DNA of 64,000 nt from the NCBI GenBank assembly GCA_945889475.1, contig CAMDBT010000001.1:108182-172181 (forward strand). Direction: 5' to 3'. Positions 36,448-45,284 of this stretch are shown piece after piece. This DNA is from Bifidobacterium breve (GTDB lineage Bacteria; Actinomycetota; Thermoleophilia; Solirubrobacterales; Solirubrobacteraceae). The notes below the pieces were generated by a model. That model did no database searches. It was not told the origin of the DNA and saw only the letters and a program-made list of their open reading frames with translations. The translations under genes were made by a program, and so were the position numbers. The first letter of the stretch is position 1. Each line of letters begins with the position of its first letter.

Positions 36448-36507
36448 ATGAGCCGCCCCGAGATCAAGAGACGACGAAGCAGCAGCCGGGTCGCTGAGGA
36501 GCGATGA
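36448..36507 (+). CDS. Possible 19-codon basic leader ORF before the kinase
   Basis: An ATG at 36448 opens 19 codons rich in Arg and Ser (MSRPEIKRRRSSSRVAEER). It stops in an ATGA overlap with the kinase start at 36504. GGAGG lies 13 bases upstream, inside the purM stop region, which is rather far. It could be a coupling leader peptide for the kinase, or only a chance frame. Confidence 0.3.
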   Translation: MSRPEIKRRRSSSRVAEER

Positions 36508-37997
36508 GCTCGCCGGTCGGCACGATTCTCGGCGGCCGTTATGAGATCGATGAGGTGATCGGTCGCGGCGGCATGTCGACCGTCTACCGCGCCCACGACC
36601 TAACGCTCGAACGCTGGGTGGCGATAAAGATCATGCACCGCGAAGTGGCCCGTGAGAGCGAGCAGCTGGAGCGGTTCCGCCGCGAGGCGAAGTCGGTCGC
36701 AAAGCTCTCTTCGCCATACGTCGTCGGCGTGATCGATGCCGACGAGCAGGATCAGACTCCCTACATCGTGCTCGAGTACGTCGACGGGCAGACGCTGAAG
36801 CAGCGAATTCGCGACTGCAAGCGGCTCGAAATCGTCGAGGCCGTGGCCTTCGCAATCGAAATCGCGCGCGGACTCGAGGCCGCGCACGAACGTCAGATTG
36901 TCCACCGCGACGTCAAACCACAGAACGTCCTGCTCGATGAGGACGGGGCGGCGCGCGTTACCGACTTTGGAATTGCGCGACAGCTCAACGACGAATCACT
37001 CACAGCCGATGGCCGGGTGCTCGGCACGACCGACTATGTGAGCCCTGAGCAAGCACTTGGCCATGACGTCACGCCACAGTCCGATCTTTACTCGCTCGGT
37101 GTCGTGTTGTTCGAGATGTTGACCGGCGACGTTCCCTTCCATGGCGAGAACCAGGTGGCAGTCGCGATGTGCCACGTGCGCGATGAGCTGCCCGACATCC
37201 AGCAGCTGCGGCCGGAAGTATCGACTGTGCTGGCGACTGTCGTTGACACGGCGACGGCAAAAGAGCTGGACGTGCGTTACCGCGATGCGGGCCAGATGTG
37301 CGCCGACCTAGAGCAGGCACTGGCAGTCGAAACTGCGCGCGCCGGCCAGATCACCGGTGAGGCGACCGCCGTCTTTGATTCGTTGCCGCGCGAAACGCGC
37401 CGGCGCGTCGCGGTCAAGATGTCGCATCCATGGCGTTGGCTGGCGCTGATTGCGCTGGCCGCCGGAATTGTCGTCGGCGCTTTCGCCTTCCTTGCTGGCA
37501 CCGCCCAGCGTGGAACCGGCACCGATAATGCTCGCGCCGGTGACGGCCTGACAGCCGTGTCGCTAAGCGCCAGCTCGGCCCAGGCCTACGACCCAGCCGG
37601 CGACAACACCGAGCATGACGACGAGGCCGCTTTCGCTGTTGATCGGAGCGCCCCAACGACATGGTCGACCGAGGACTACCTCAACGGCAATCTCGCAAAG
37701 CCCGGGGTCGGCCTAGCAATCGACGCCCGCCCTTCGCTGAAGGCGCGAGCGATCGACATCGTCAGTCCAACACCGGGCTGGTCGGGAGGAATCTTCGCTG
37801 CCAACGGCGGCGAGCCGCCAGCCTCGATCGACGACCCGAGTTGGACCGAGGTTGGGCGCGTGGCAAGCGCTACGACGCGAACCCGCTCCCGCCTCGACAC
37901 CGGCGGCGAGTCGTTCCGCTGGTACCTGATCTGGATCGAGCGCTTTGCGACCGGTCAGAGCACGGTCGAGATCAGCGAAGTATTCCTCTACCGCTAG
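36504..37997 (+). CDS. Ser/Thr protein kinase with extracellular beta-sandwich domain
   Basis: A 497-residue PknB-type kinase. The Gly loop is IGRGGMSTVY, the active loop is HRDVKPQN, and DFGIARQ is followed by GTTDYVSPEQ, covering about 10-285. One membrane helix (about 309-334) leads to an extracytoplasmic region (about 345-497). The pattern NTEHDDEAAFAVDRSAPTTW then WSTEDY resembles discoidin/F5-8C-like sandwiches found after MviN and kinases in actinobacteria. It may sense sugars or cell-wall fragments (inference). GAGGAG precedes the ATG. Convergent with ddl, overlapping by 4 bases. Confidence 0.88.
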   Translation: MSSPVGTILGGRYEIDEVIGRGGMSTVYRAHDLTLERWVAIKIMHREVARESEQLERFRREAKSVAKLSSPYVVGVIDADEQDQTPYIVLEYVDGQTLKQRIRDCKRLEIVEAVAFAIEIARGLEAAHERQIVHRDVKPQNVLLDEDGAARVTDFGIARQLNDESLTADGRVLGTTDYVSPEQALGHDVTPQSDLYSLGVVLFEMLTGDVPFHGENQVAVAMCHVRDELPDIQQLRPEVSTVLATVVDTATAKELDVRYRDAGQMCADLEQALAVETARAGQITGEATAVFDSLPRETRRRVAVKMSHPWRWLALIALAAGIVVGAFAFLAGTAQRGTGTDNARAGDGLTAVSLSASSAQAYDPAGDNTEHDDEAAFAVDRSAPTTWSTEDYLNGNLAKPGVGLAIDARPSLKARAIDIVSPTPGWSGGIFAANGGEPPASIDDPSWTEVGRVASATTRTRSRLDTGGESFRWYLIWIERFATGQSTVEISEVFLYR

Positions 37998-38995
37998 TAG
38001 CGGTAGCTGCTCTGATCGCGGTAGCGCGCTAGCGCGATCTCCAGCAGCCGCTCGCAGAGCTCCGGGTACTCAATTCCGCTCTCCTGCCAGAGTTTGGCGT
38101 AGACGCTGGTCGCCGTAAAGCCGGGCATCGTGTTCAGCTCGTTGAGCAGAACATCTTCGCCGTCAACGAAGAAATCTGCCCTCGCGAGGCCGCTGCAATC
38201 GGCCTCTCTGAAGGCCCGCAGCGCAAGCTCGCCGACGCGCGCTGCGGCGGCCTCGGTGATCCGCGCCGGCACAACAAGCTCCATGCCGCCCGGCGTGTAC
38301 TTGGCCTCGTAGTCGTACCAACCGCCGGGCGAGGCGCTGCGCAGAACGACGATCTCACCGGCCACGCTGACCTCTGCCTGCTCGGCGCTGCCAAGTACCG
38401 AACACTCAACCTCGATCCCGCCGCAGGCAGCTTCGATGATCACGCGGGGGTCATAAAGCAAAGCTTGCTCCAGTGCTGGCTGCAGCTCGTTTGCCGCAGC
38501 GACGCGGACGATCCCGACCGAGGATCCGAGCCGCGCCGGCTTGACGAACACTGGCAGGCCTAGCGCCTCAATCTCCGCGCTGAGCGACTCCCAATTGGTT
38601 TCGTAGCTGGCGCGCGTGAGGGCGACAAAATCAACCTGCGCGATGCCAAGGTGGTCGAACAGCTGCTTCAGCGCCAGCTTGTCGATACAGACGGCCGAGG
38701 CGCGCACGCCGCTGCCGACGTAAGCGATGTCAAGCATCTCGAACAGCCCTTGAATCGTGCCGTCCTCACCGAACGGGCCGTGCAGAACCGGGAAGGCGAC
38801 CTCGGCGTCGAGCAGACCGTGGCCGGGAAGCAGCTCAATCTCAGCACCGTCATGAAACCAGCGGCCTTCAGCGTCGATCTCAATCACGCGCAGCTCGTGG
38901 CCGGCGCGCTTGACGCCATCGGCAACAGCGGCGCCGCTGATTAGCGAAACCTCTCGCTCTGAGGATCGACCGCCTGAGATGACGGCAACGATCAT
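37994..38995 (-). CDS. ddl: D-alanine-D-alanine ligase
   Basis: A 333-residue ATP-grasp ligase that makes the D-Ala-D-Ala dipeptide for peptidoglycan. Key features are GGRSSEREVSLISG with the substrate-binding Glu, FVKPARLGSSVGI with the catalytic Ser, WYDYEAKYTPGG with the Tyr associated with D-Ala (not D-Lac) specificity, and LNTMPGFTATSVY. It is the last gene of the fhaA-ddl operon and starts inside the pknB stop (ATGA). Joining ddl to the PASTA-kinase operon is unusual. Confidence 0.95.
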   Translation of the reverse strand: MIVAVISGGRSSEREVSLISGAAVADGVKRAGHELRVIEIDAEGRWFHDGAEIELLPGHGLLDAEVAFPVLHGPFGEDGTIQGLFEMLDIAYVGSGVRASAVCIDKLALKQLFDHLGIAQVDFVALTRASYETNWESLSAEIEALGLPVFVKPARLGSSVGIVRVAAANELQPALEQALLYDPRVIIEAACGGIEVECSVLGSAEQAEVSVAGEIVVLRSASPGGWYDYEAKYTPGGMELVVPARITEAAAARVGELALRAFREADCSGLARADFFVDGEDVLLNELNTMPGFTATSVYAKLWQESGIEYPELCERLLEIALARYRDQSSYRY

Positions 38996-40878
38996 CGGCG
39001 CTGGCCTCGCAAGCGCGTTCCGGTTACCGGCGGCCGATAGCGGCCGACGCCGATCGTCACCGTCGAACCGCTCGGCGCCGAGCCGCCTGACGGGTTCTGC
39101 GAGACGACCGTGCCGTCCTCGCTCTCGGTGGCGACGTCAACCCGATCGACGCTGACCTTGAAGCCAGCGCTTTGGATGTCGTCAATGGCCGAAGCCTCAT
39201 CCTCACCGACGGTATCGGGCACCTTGGTCGTCGCAGCCTTCTTGGCGACAACGAGCGCGATCGTCGAACCCTTCTCGGCCTTCGTTCCAGCGCCAGGATC
39301 CTGGCGCAGCACGGTTCCTTCGGCAGAGCTCGATTCCTCGGTTGTAACGCTGACGCCGAAGCCGACGCCGCGCAGCGTGGCGCGCGCGTCGTCGACGTTC
39401 TGGCCCACTACTGCAGGCACTTCAACCGTCGCTTTGCCGCTCGAGACGACGAGCGTCACGGTTGAGCCCCGGTCTACCGGCGTGCCTTCGGGCGGCAGCG
39501 TCTCGATGCTGTCGCCGCTAGGCACGCTGTCGGACGAGGCCTTGCGTATTCGGACCGTGAAACCCGCGTTCTGAAGTTTTCGCTGCGCCTGCGGACCGGA
39601 GAGCCCGGCAACCGACGGCATCACAACCGAGACAGGTCCGTCGGAGACCGTCAGTACTACGGTCGAACCCTTGTCGGCCTGCTCGCCGGCGGGCGGGTTC
39701 TGGCCAATCACCTGCCCCTTCGGCGAGGCCGACTTCTCGACCACGCTGTCGGTCTTGAATCCCGCTCGCACGAGCGCCGCCTGGGCCGTCGCCTGATCGC
39801 TTCCAACGACGCTCGGCACCGTCGCTTGGTCCGGCTTGAGCACCAGCAACAGCAAGATCAGCAGGCCGACGGCGACCACCGCGCCGCCAGCAAAGAGCCA
39901 CCAGCGGCGGCTTGGCCCATCATCGTCGCCGCCACGATTGGCGTAAGCGCCTGCGGCCCCGGCGGCGAGCGCATGACCGCACATTCCAATCGCTGTCGTC
40001 TCACCGACGCCACCCGGCGCGGCGATCGGCGGCGCAGCGGCCGGCATCACACCGGCGCGGGCCTGCTCGAGCGCAGCGATGAACTCGTCGGCGGTCGCGA
40101 AGCGCTGCCGCGGATCCTTCGCCAGCGAGCGCATGATCACGGCCTCAAGCTGAGGGCTAATCGCCGGATTGATCTGGCTCGGCGGCGTTGGCATTTCGCT
40201 TACCTGCTTGAGCGCGATCGTGACCGCGCTTTCGCCGTCGAAGGGCACTTGGCCGGTGACCATCTCGTAGAGGATCACGCCGATTGAGTAAAGGTCCGAC
40301 TGCTCGCTTACCGAATGGCCTTGCGCCTGCTCCGGTGAGAGGTATTGCGCGGTTCCCATGATCGAACCGGTCTGCGTCATGTCGGAGACGCCAGCGCGGG
40401 CGATGCCGAAGTCGGTCACGGTCGCCAGCCCGTCATCGTCGACGATCACGTTGTGCGGCTTGAAGTCTCGGTGGATCACGTTGCGGCGGTGGGCGAAGCG
40501 TGCTGCGCGCAGAATCTGTGTCGTCATGTCGATCGCCCAATCGGAGTCGAGCGCGCCGTATTCGTTGATGATCGCTTTTAGCGTTCTGCCTTGGAGGTAC
40601 TCCATCGCGATGTAGTAGGTGCCGTCCCATTCGCCGCGGTCATAGACGGATACGACATGCTGGTGCTGAAGCCCGGCGGCAGCCGACGCCTCGCGACGGA
40701 AGCGCTCCACGAACTCAGCGTCCTGAGCGAAGCGACGGTAGAGCAGCTTGATCGCCACTTCGCGATCGAGCTGCAGGTCGGTGGCGCAGTAGACGTCGGC
40801 CATCCCGCCAGAGCCGAGTAGATACTGAACGCGGTAGCGATCGTCGATCGTCGTTCCTGGCTCTATTCCGGTGTTCAT
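38992..40878 (-). CDS. pknB: PASTA-domain Ser/Thr protein kinase PknB
   Basis: A 628-residue transmembrane kinase that senses muropeptides or lipid II and phosphorylates cell-wall and division proteins. The kinase domain (about 13-275) has LGSGGMADVY, VIHRDFKPHN, TDFGIAR and GTAQYLSPEQ. The HRD-x-K loop has Phe at x. One membrane helix (about 328-350) is followed by four PASTA repeats (about 355-620), each beginning P-x-V-x-G-like. The frame is open 44 codons upstream. The ATG at 40878 is chosen because it overlaps the pbpA stop. Confidence 0.95.
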   Translation of the reverse strand: MNTGIEPGTTIDDRYRVQYLLGSGGMADVYCATDLQLDREVAIKLLYRRFAQDAEFVERFRREASAAAGLQHQHVVSVYDRGEWDGTYYIAMEYLQGRTLKAIINEYGALDSDWAIDMTTQILRAARFAHRRNVIHRDFKPHNVIVDDDGLATVTDFGIARAGVSDMTQTGSIMGTAQYLSPEQAQGHSVSEQSDLYSIGVILYEMVTGQVPFDGESAVTIALKQVSEMPTPPSQINPAISPQLEAVIMRSLAKDPRQRFATADEFIAALEQARAGVMPAAAPPIAAPGGVGETTAIGMCGHALAAGAAGAYANRGGDDDGPSRRWWLFAGGAVVAVGLLILLLLVLKPDQATVPSVVGSDQATAQAALVRAGFKTDSVVEKSASPKGQVIGQNPPAGEQADKGSTVVLTVSDGPVSVVMPSVAGLSGPQAQRKLQNAGFTVRIRKASSDSVPSGDSIETLPPEGTPVDRGSTVTLVVSSGKATVEVPAVVGQNVDDARATLRGVGFGVSVTTEESSSAEGTVLRQDPGAGTKAEKGSTIALVVAKKAATTKVPDTVGEDEASAIDDIQSAGFKVSVDRVDVATESEDGTVVSQNPSGGSAPSGSTVTIGVGRYRPPVTGTRLRGQRR

Positions 40879-42317
40879 CGCAGCAACGACTCCATCACAG
40901 CTCTGGCAATCGGCGCTGCGTCGGTGCCGCCGAAGCCGCCAACCGTCTTCTCGATCGTCACAGCGATCGCGACCTGCGGGTCGGAGACGGGGGCGAAGGC
41001 GATGAACCACGGTTGCGTGATGTTGTTGGCCACGTCGCGCTCGGCGGTACCGGTCTTCCCGGCGACTTCGATCCCCGACAGCGCAGCGGCGGTGCCGGTT
41101 CCCTCCTCAACAACCTTCCGCATCATTGCCGTCAGCTGCTCGGCGCTCGCAGCCGACATCACGCGCGAAAAACGCTGCGGTCTGTTCTCGTAGGCGATGC
41201 GGCCTTCCGGATCGATCGTCCGAGTGGCGATTCCCGGACGCATCAGAATCCCCCGGTTGGCGACGGCGCTTGCGACCATCGCCATCTGCAGAGGCGTTGC
41301 CAGCAGTTTGTCCTGACCGATCGATGCGCGACCGATATCAACGCAGCTGTCGGTCGGCTCAACCAGCTCTCGCTGGCCGTCCGGCGAGCAGTAGAGGCCG
41401 CTGGCAAGCCGCTCGTCAGCCGGCAAATCCACAGGCACCGGCCGATCGAACCCGAAGCGTTCCATGTAACGGCTCATTCGACGCTTGCCTACGCGCTCCC
41501 CCACCTGTGCCCAAACCGTATTGACCGATTGCGTCAGCGCCGTCGTCAGGTCTATCTCGCCAAAGCTGTGGCCGCCGTCGTTGTTGAGCGGGACGCCTGA
41601 AATCTCGACCCCGTTCGCTCCGTTGACGGTCGAGGTTGGCTCGTACAGGCCGCTATCGAGCGCCGCAGCAGCGGTCACAACCTTGAACGTCGAACCGGGC
41701 GGGTAGAGCCCGGCGGTCGTTCGGTTCAGTAGCGGAGCGCCGAGCGCTGAATTGAGCCTCGCCGTCTGTTTGGCGCTGCGCAGCACGTTGGGGTCGTAGC
41801 TGGGAATCGAGGCCATCACCCTGACGCGGCCGTTGCGCGGGTCAAGCGCGACAACCGCGCCCGCCCGGCCAGCTAGCTGGTCGAGTGCGATCTGCTGCGC
41901 CTGCGGGTCTAGCGCGGTCTGGAGATCATTTCCTTGCTGGCGCTTGCCTTGGAGCTTGCGCAGCGTCCGGTCGAGCCCCCCGGTGCGACCGGTCAGTTGA
42001 CCGTTGTAGAAGCGCTCAAGGCCTGCTGTACCAGGGTTGAGAAACGAGTAGCCGACGGTCTGCGCGAACAGTCCGTCCTCGGGGTAGCGCCGCGCGTAGG
42101 TGCCGTCGGAGCGTCGCAGCGAGCGTGCCAACACGGTGCCGGTGGCGGCCGTGATCGAGCCTCGAGCGATCCGCTGCTGAGCCAGCAGCTCGCGCTTGTT
42201 CTGCGGATTGTCTTGCAGCGCAGCGCGGTCGATCACGGTCCAGCGAGTTGTGAAGTAGGCGAGCAATCCAAACAGCACCAGCAGCACAGCGAAGACGCGG
42301 ATGATCGGCTTGTTCAT
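40875..42317 (-). CDS. pbpA: Penicillin-binding transpeptidase PbpA
   Basis: A 480-residue monofunctional class B-type transpeptidase. An N-terminal anchor helix (about 5-24) and a dimerisation-like region precede the penicillin-binding domain. The catalytic motifs are STFK (in YPPGSTFKVV), SVN (in LTQSVNTVWAQVG) and KTGTAE (in VAGKTGTAERD). It is shorter than PBP2/PBP3 of proteobacteria and matches actinobacterial PbpA. It overlaps rodA/ftsW and pknB by 4 bases each, so synthase, transpeptidase and kinase are made together. Confidence 0.95.
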   Translation of the reverse strand: MNKPIIRVFAVLLVLFGLLAYFTTRWTVIDRAALQDNPQNKRELLAQQRIARGSITAATGTVLARSLRRSDGTYARRYPEDGLFAQTVGYSFLNPGTAGLERFYNGQLTGRTGGLDRTLRKLQGKRQQGNDLQTALDPQAQQIALDQLAGRAGAVVALDPRNGRVRVMASIPSYDPNVLRSAKQTARLNSALGAPLLNRTTAGLYPPGSTFKVVTAAAALDSGLYEPTSTVNGANGVEISGVPLNNDGGHSFGEIDLTTALTQSVNTVWAQVGERVGKRRMSRYMERFGFDRPVPVDLPADERLASGLYCSPDGQRELVEPTDSCVDIGRASIGQDKLLATPLQMAMVASAVANRGILMRPGIATRTIDPEGRIAYENRPQRFSRVMSAASAEQLTAMMRKVVEEGTGTAAALSGIEVAGKTGTAERDVANNITQPWFIAFAPVSDPQVAIAVTIEKTVGGFGGTDAAPIARAVMESLLR

Positions 42318-43609
42318 CGCCGCGCCTCGCGCCGCGCGCGGTCTGAGATCAACAGCAGCAGTGCGACGATCACGAAGTTGGCGACAATCGATGAGCCGCC
42401 GTACGAGACGAACGGCAGCGTCACTCCGGTCAGCGGAATCACCTTCGTGACGCCGCCGACGATCACGAAGACCTGCAAAGCGACGACGGTCGTCAATCCG
42501 GTCGCCAGCAACTTCGAGAACGAGTCGCGCGCCAAGACGGCGACGCGGAAGCCCCGCTCGATCAACAGCAGATAGACCAAGAGCAGCGCAATTCCGCCGA
42601 CTAGGCCTAGCTCGTTGACGATCACGGCATAGATCAGGTCGGTCTGCGCCGCGGGCAGGATCGGGCTATCACCGACGCTGATCAGAGCTTCACCAAAGCC
42701 CTGCCCCCAAACACCACCGTCGGCCTGCGCAAACAGCGACTGAGCGATCTGGTAACTGCCGCCGATCTGCTCATAGAGGGTTGGATCGAACGGGTGTTGC
42801 CAAGCGCTGACGCGGTCGCCGACGTGGCCAACGCTCGCCGCAAGAACCCAAGCGCCGACTCCGAACAGTCCCAGGCCGACGACCGGAAAGATCAGGCGGT
42901 CGGTTGCGACGTAGAGCATCGCGAGGAAGCCACCGAAGAACATCAGCGATGAGCCAAGGTCGCGGATGAAGACCAGCATCAGCATCGCCAAGCCCCAAAC
43001 CAGCAGCAGCGGGCCGATGTGTTTGAGCCTCGGCAACGTGATCCCGAAGCGCTTGCGCGAGACCAGCAGCGCGCGCGTATCGCGCAGGTAGCTGGCAAGG
43101 AAGATGATGATGCCGATCTTTGCGAACTCGGCCGGCTGGAACGAGACCGGCCCGAGGCTGATTCCGAGGTAGGCGCCGTTCGCCTGCTGGCCGATGCCGG
43201 GAACCCGCGGCAGCAGCAGTAGCACGATGCTGCCGGCCGCAATCAGGTAGCGGTAGCGCTCCAGAACGCGGTAGTCACGCAACAGGATGATCGTCGCCGC
43301 AAAAGCGATCAGACCGATAACGAACCACTGCGCCTGATCGCGCGCCAGTGTCTCGTTGAGACGGTAGATCATCACCAAGCCAACGCTCGCGAGCACAGCG
43401 ATGATCGGCAGCAGATACGGGTCCGCATCGGGCAGACGGACGCGGATAATCATGTGGGCGGCAAAGCAGAGCCCAAGGAAGATCGCGCCGTAGGTCAACG
43501 AAAGATCGTCAAGCTGCGTGCGCTCCTGGAGGAAGACGGCGCCAAAGCCAGCGACGATCAGCAGCGAGGCCGGAAGCAGGCCCAGCAGTTCGCGGTTGCG
43601 GGCGCTCAC
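42314..43609 (-). CDS. SEDS peptidoglycan polymerase RodA/FtsW
   Basis: A 431-residue protein with about ten membrane helices, belonging to the SEDS glycosyltransferases that polymerise lipid II. The family blocks are present: GPVSFQPAEFAKIGIIIFLA, FIRDLGSSLMFFGGFLAM, and a C-terminal GVTLPFVSYGGSS. By neighbourhood (before pbpA, after pstP) it corresponds to actinobacterial RodA. From sequence alone I cannot separate RodA from FtsW, so no symbol is given. Confidence 0.94.
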   Translation of the reverse strand: MSARNRELLGLLPASLLIVAGFGAVFLQERTQLDDLSLTYGAIFLGLCFAAHMIIRVRLPDADPYLLPIIAVLASVGLVMIYRLNETLARDQAQWFVIGLIAFAATIILLRDYRVLERYRYLIAAGSIVLLLLPRVPGIGQQANGAYLGISLGPVSFQPAEFAKIGIIIFLASYLRDTRALLVSRKRFGITLPRLKHIGPLLLVWGLAMLMLVFIRDLGSSLMFFGGFLAMLYVATDRLIFPVVGLGLFGVGAWVLAASVGHVGDRVSAWQHPFDPTLYEQIGGSYQIAQSLFAQADGGVWGQGFGEALISVGDSPILPAAQTDLIYAVIVNELGLVGGIALLLVYLLLIERGFRVAVLARDSFSKLLATGLTTVVALQVFVIVGGVTKVIPLTGVTLPFVSYGGSSIVANFVIVALLLLISDRARREARR

Positions 43610-44796
43610 GGAGCGCTACTCCCGAGCCGCCCCAGTTCGAGCTGGCGGACGAGATCATCGGCGTCGCTACGCGAGCGCAGGCTGTGCTCGGTGATCGTCG
43701 TGCGCTCATTAGCGGGCAGCTGCGAGAGGTTGATCCCGGAGATGTAATCCTCGCGGTAGAGCTTGATCCCCAGCGGCAGCTCGTAGGGAACGCCTTGGTA
43801 AACGCTGACGAAGCCTTCGCGGTCGGCGCCAACGAAATAGATCGCTTGCGAGGCAAAAAAGAGCCCCGAGAGCAGCAGCGCGGCAACAAAGAGCGCGAGC
43901 ACGGTGCCGATCCCTGGCTTCCAGCGGCGGCGCCTGACGACCGCTGCGCGCGGATCGTGCGGCACCCGGCGCTCGACGCTGGCTGGCGTCGCAGCGACGC
44001 CAGCGGAGGCTTTCGCAGCAGGGAGCTGGCCGACGTCAAGTCCCACCCGAGTCTTCTCAATCTCGTCTGCCGTAGCGCCCGTGAGCACTTCAAGCCGCAG
44101 CAACACGACGGTGATGTTGTCGCGCCCGCCGGCATCGTTGGCAGCGGCAACCAGCCCGCGCGTAGTCGCCCCCAGTGGCTCGTCGCGGGCAAGCACGGCC
44201 GCTATTTGAGCATCGCTGATCATCGTCGAGAGTCCGTCGCTGCAGAGCAACAGCAGGTCACCGTCGTGCGCGCCGACCGTCTGGGCGTCGGGCTCAACAA
44301 CAGCCTCCGGCCCCAGCGCACGGGTGATGATCGAGCGCTGCGGGTGCTCCAGTGCCTGCTCCGGCGTCAGCTGTCCTTGGCGAACCATCTCCTCAACGAG
44401 CGAGTGGTCATCGGTCAACCGCTCCAGCGTTCCATCGCGCCAGCGGTAGCAGCGACTATCGCCAACGTGAACGAGCGTGACGTTGCTCTCGCCCACATAG
44501 GCGGCGGTGACTGTCGTTCCCATCCCGGCCCGCTCGTCGTCAGCAACAGAGAGCGCGTGGATCTGCGCGTTGGCCTGTCGGACACTCGCCGTGAGCTGCG
44601 CCTCGACGCTCTCGCCTTCGCTCAACCCGGCAGCGAGAACCTCGATCGCGGTCGCCGACGCAACCTCACCGGCCTGCGCGCCGCCCATTCCATCGGCGAC
44701 AACGAACAGCGGAGCACGGGCTAGAAAGGCGTCTTCGTTTGCGCGGCGCTGGCGGCCGGTATCGGTCAACTCAGCATGTTCTGCGACACGCAGCAT
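43606..44796 (-). CDS. pstP: PP2C-type Ser/Thr phosphatase PstP
   Basis: A 396-residue metal-dependent phosphatase, the usual antagonist of PknB. The catalytic domain (about 1-235) has RRANEDAFL, VVADGMGGAQAGE, LVHVGDSRCYRWRDG, LLLLCSDGLSTMI and GGRDNITVVLL, with all metal-ligand Asp positions visible. One membrane helix (about 300-320) and a short outside domain follow. A TTG start two codons upstream is possible. I choose the ATG at 44796 because it overlaps the fhaB stop (TGATG). Confidence 0.95.
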   Translation of the reverse strand: MLRVAEHAELTDTGRQRRANEDAFLARAPLFVVADGMGGAQAGEVASATAIEVLAAGLSEGESVEAQLTASVRQANAQIHALSVADDERAGMGTTVTAAYVGESNVTLVHVGDSRCYRWRDGTLERLTDDHSLVEEMVRQGQLTPEQALEHPQRSIITRALGPEAVVEPDAQTVGAHDGDLLLLCSDGLSTMISDAQIAAVLARDEPLGATTRGLVAAANDAGGRDNITVVLLRLEVLTGATADEIEKTRVGLDVGQLPAAKASAGVAATPASVERRVPHDPRAAVVRRRRWKPGIGTVLALFVAALLLSGLFFASQAIYFVGADREGFVSVYQGVPYELPLGIKLYREDYISGINLSQLPANERTTITEHSLRSRSDADDLVRQLELGRLGSSAP

Positions 44797-45284
44797 CAGC
44801 AATCGACGAAAAGAAACTCGCTGTCGCCGATCCGCACGCGATCGCCTTGGTGGAGTGGCTGAGGCCCGCTGACGATCTCCTCATTGAGGAAGGTGCCGTT
44901 GGTCGAGCCAAGATCCTCGAGCACCACGCGGCCGCCTTGCAGTACGAGCCGTGCGTGAGCCGACGAGGCGTACGGATCGTCGAGCCGGATCTCCGCCTGC
45001 TCGCCGCGACCGAGAACCGCGCCTCCGGCGATCTCGTACTCCATCCCCGGCGTGTGCCCGGGCGCTCGCTCGACGACGAGCCGTTGCTCCCCACCACCGG
45101 CAGGCGCGCCGCCAACCGTTGCGGCGCTGTGGATCCCCGTCGCGTCAGCCGGCGCCGGGCCTGCCGCGCGCAGCTCGTCGGGGCGGCGCAGATCGCGCAG
45201 CGTGCTGCGAACGACCCATGCGACGAAGAGGAAAAGAACCAGCAGGAACGCGCCTTGGAGCACGATTGCCGTCGGCTGAAGCAT
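44796..45284 (-). CDS. fhaB: Membrane-anchored FHA protein FhaB
   Basis: A 162-residue protein with an N-terminal membrane helix (about 7-25), a linker, and a C-terminal FHA domain (about 75-160) with VLGRGEQAEIRL, SSAHARL and DLGSTNGTFLN. FHA domains bind phosphothreonine, here presumably on PknB and its targets. In mycobacteria the equivalent FhaB (FipA) works with division and cell-wall proteins. Joined to fhaA and pstP by 1-base overlaps. Confidence 0.92.
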   Translation of the reverse strand: MLQPTAIVLQGAFLLVLFLFVAWVVRSTLRDLRRPDELRAAGPAPADATGIHSAATVGGAPAGGGEQRLVVERAPGHTPGMEYEIAGGAVLGRGEQAEIRLDDPYASSAHARLVLQGGRVVLEDLGSTNGTFLNEEIVSGPQPLHQGDRVRIGDSEFLFVDC

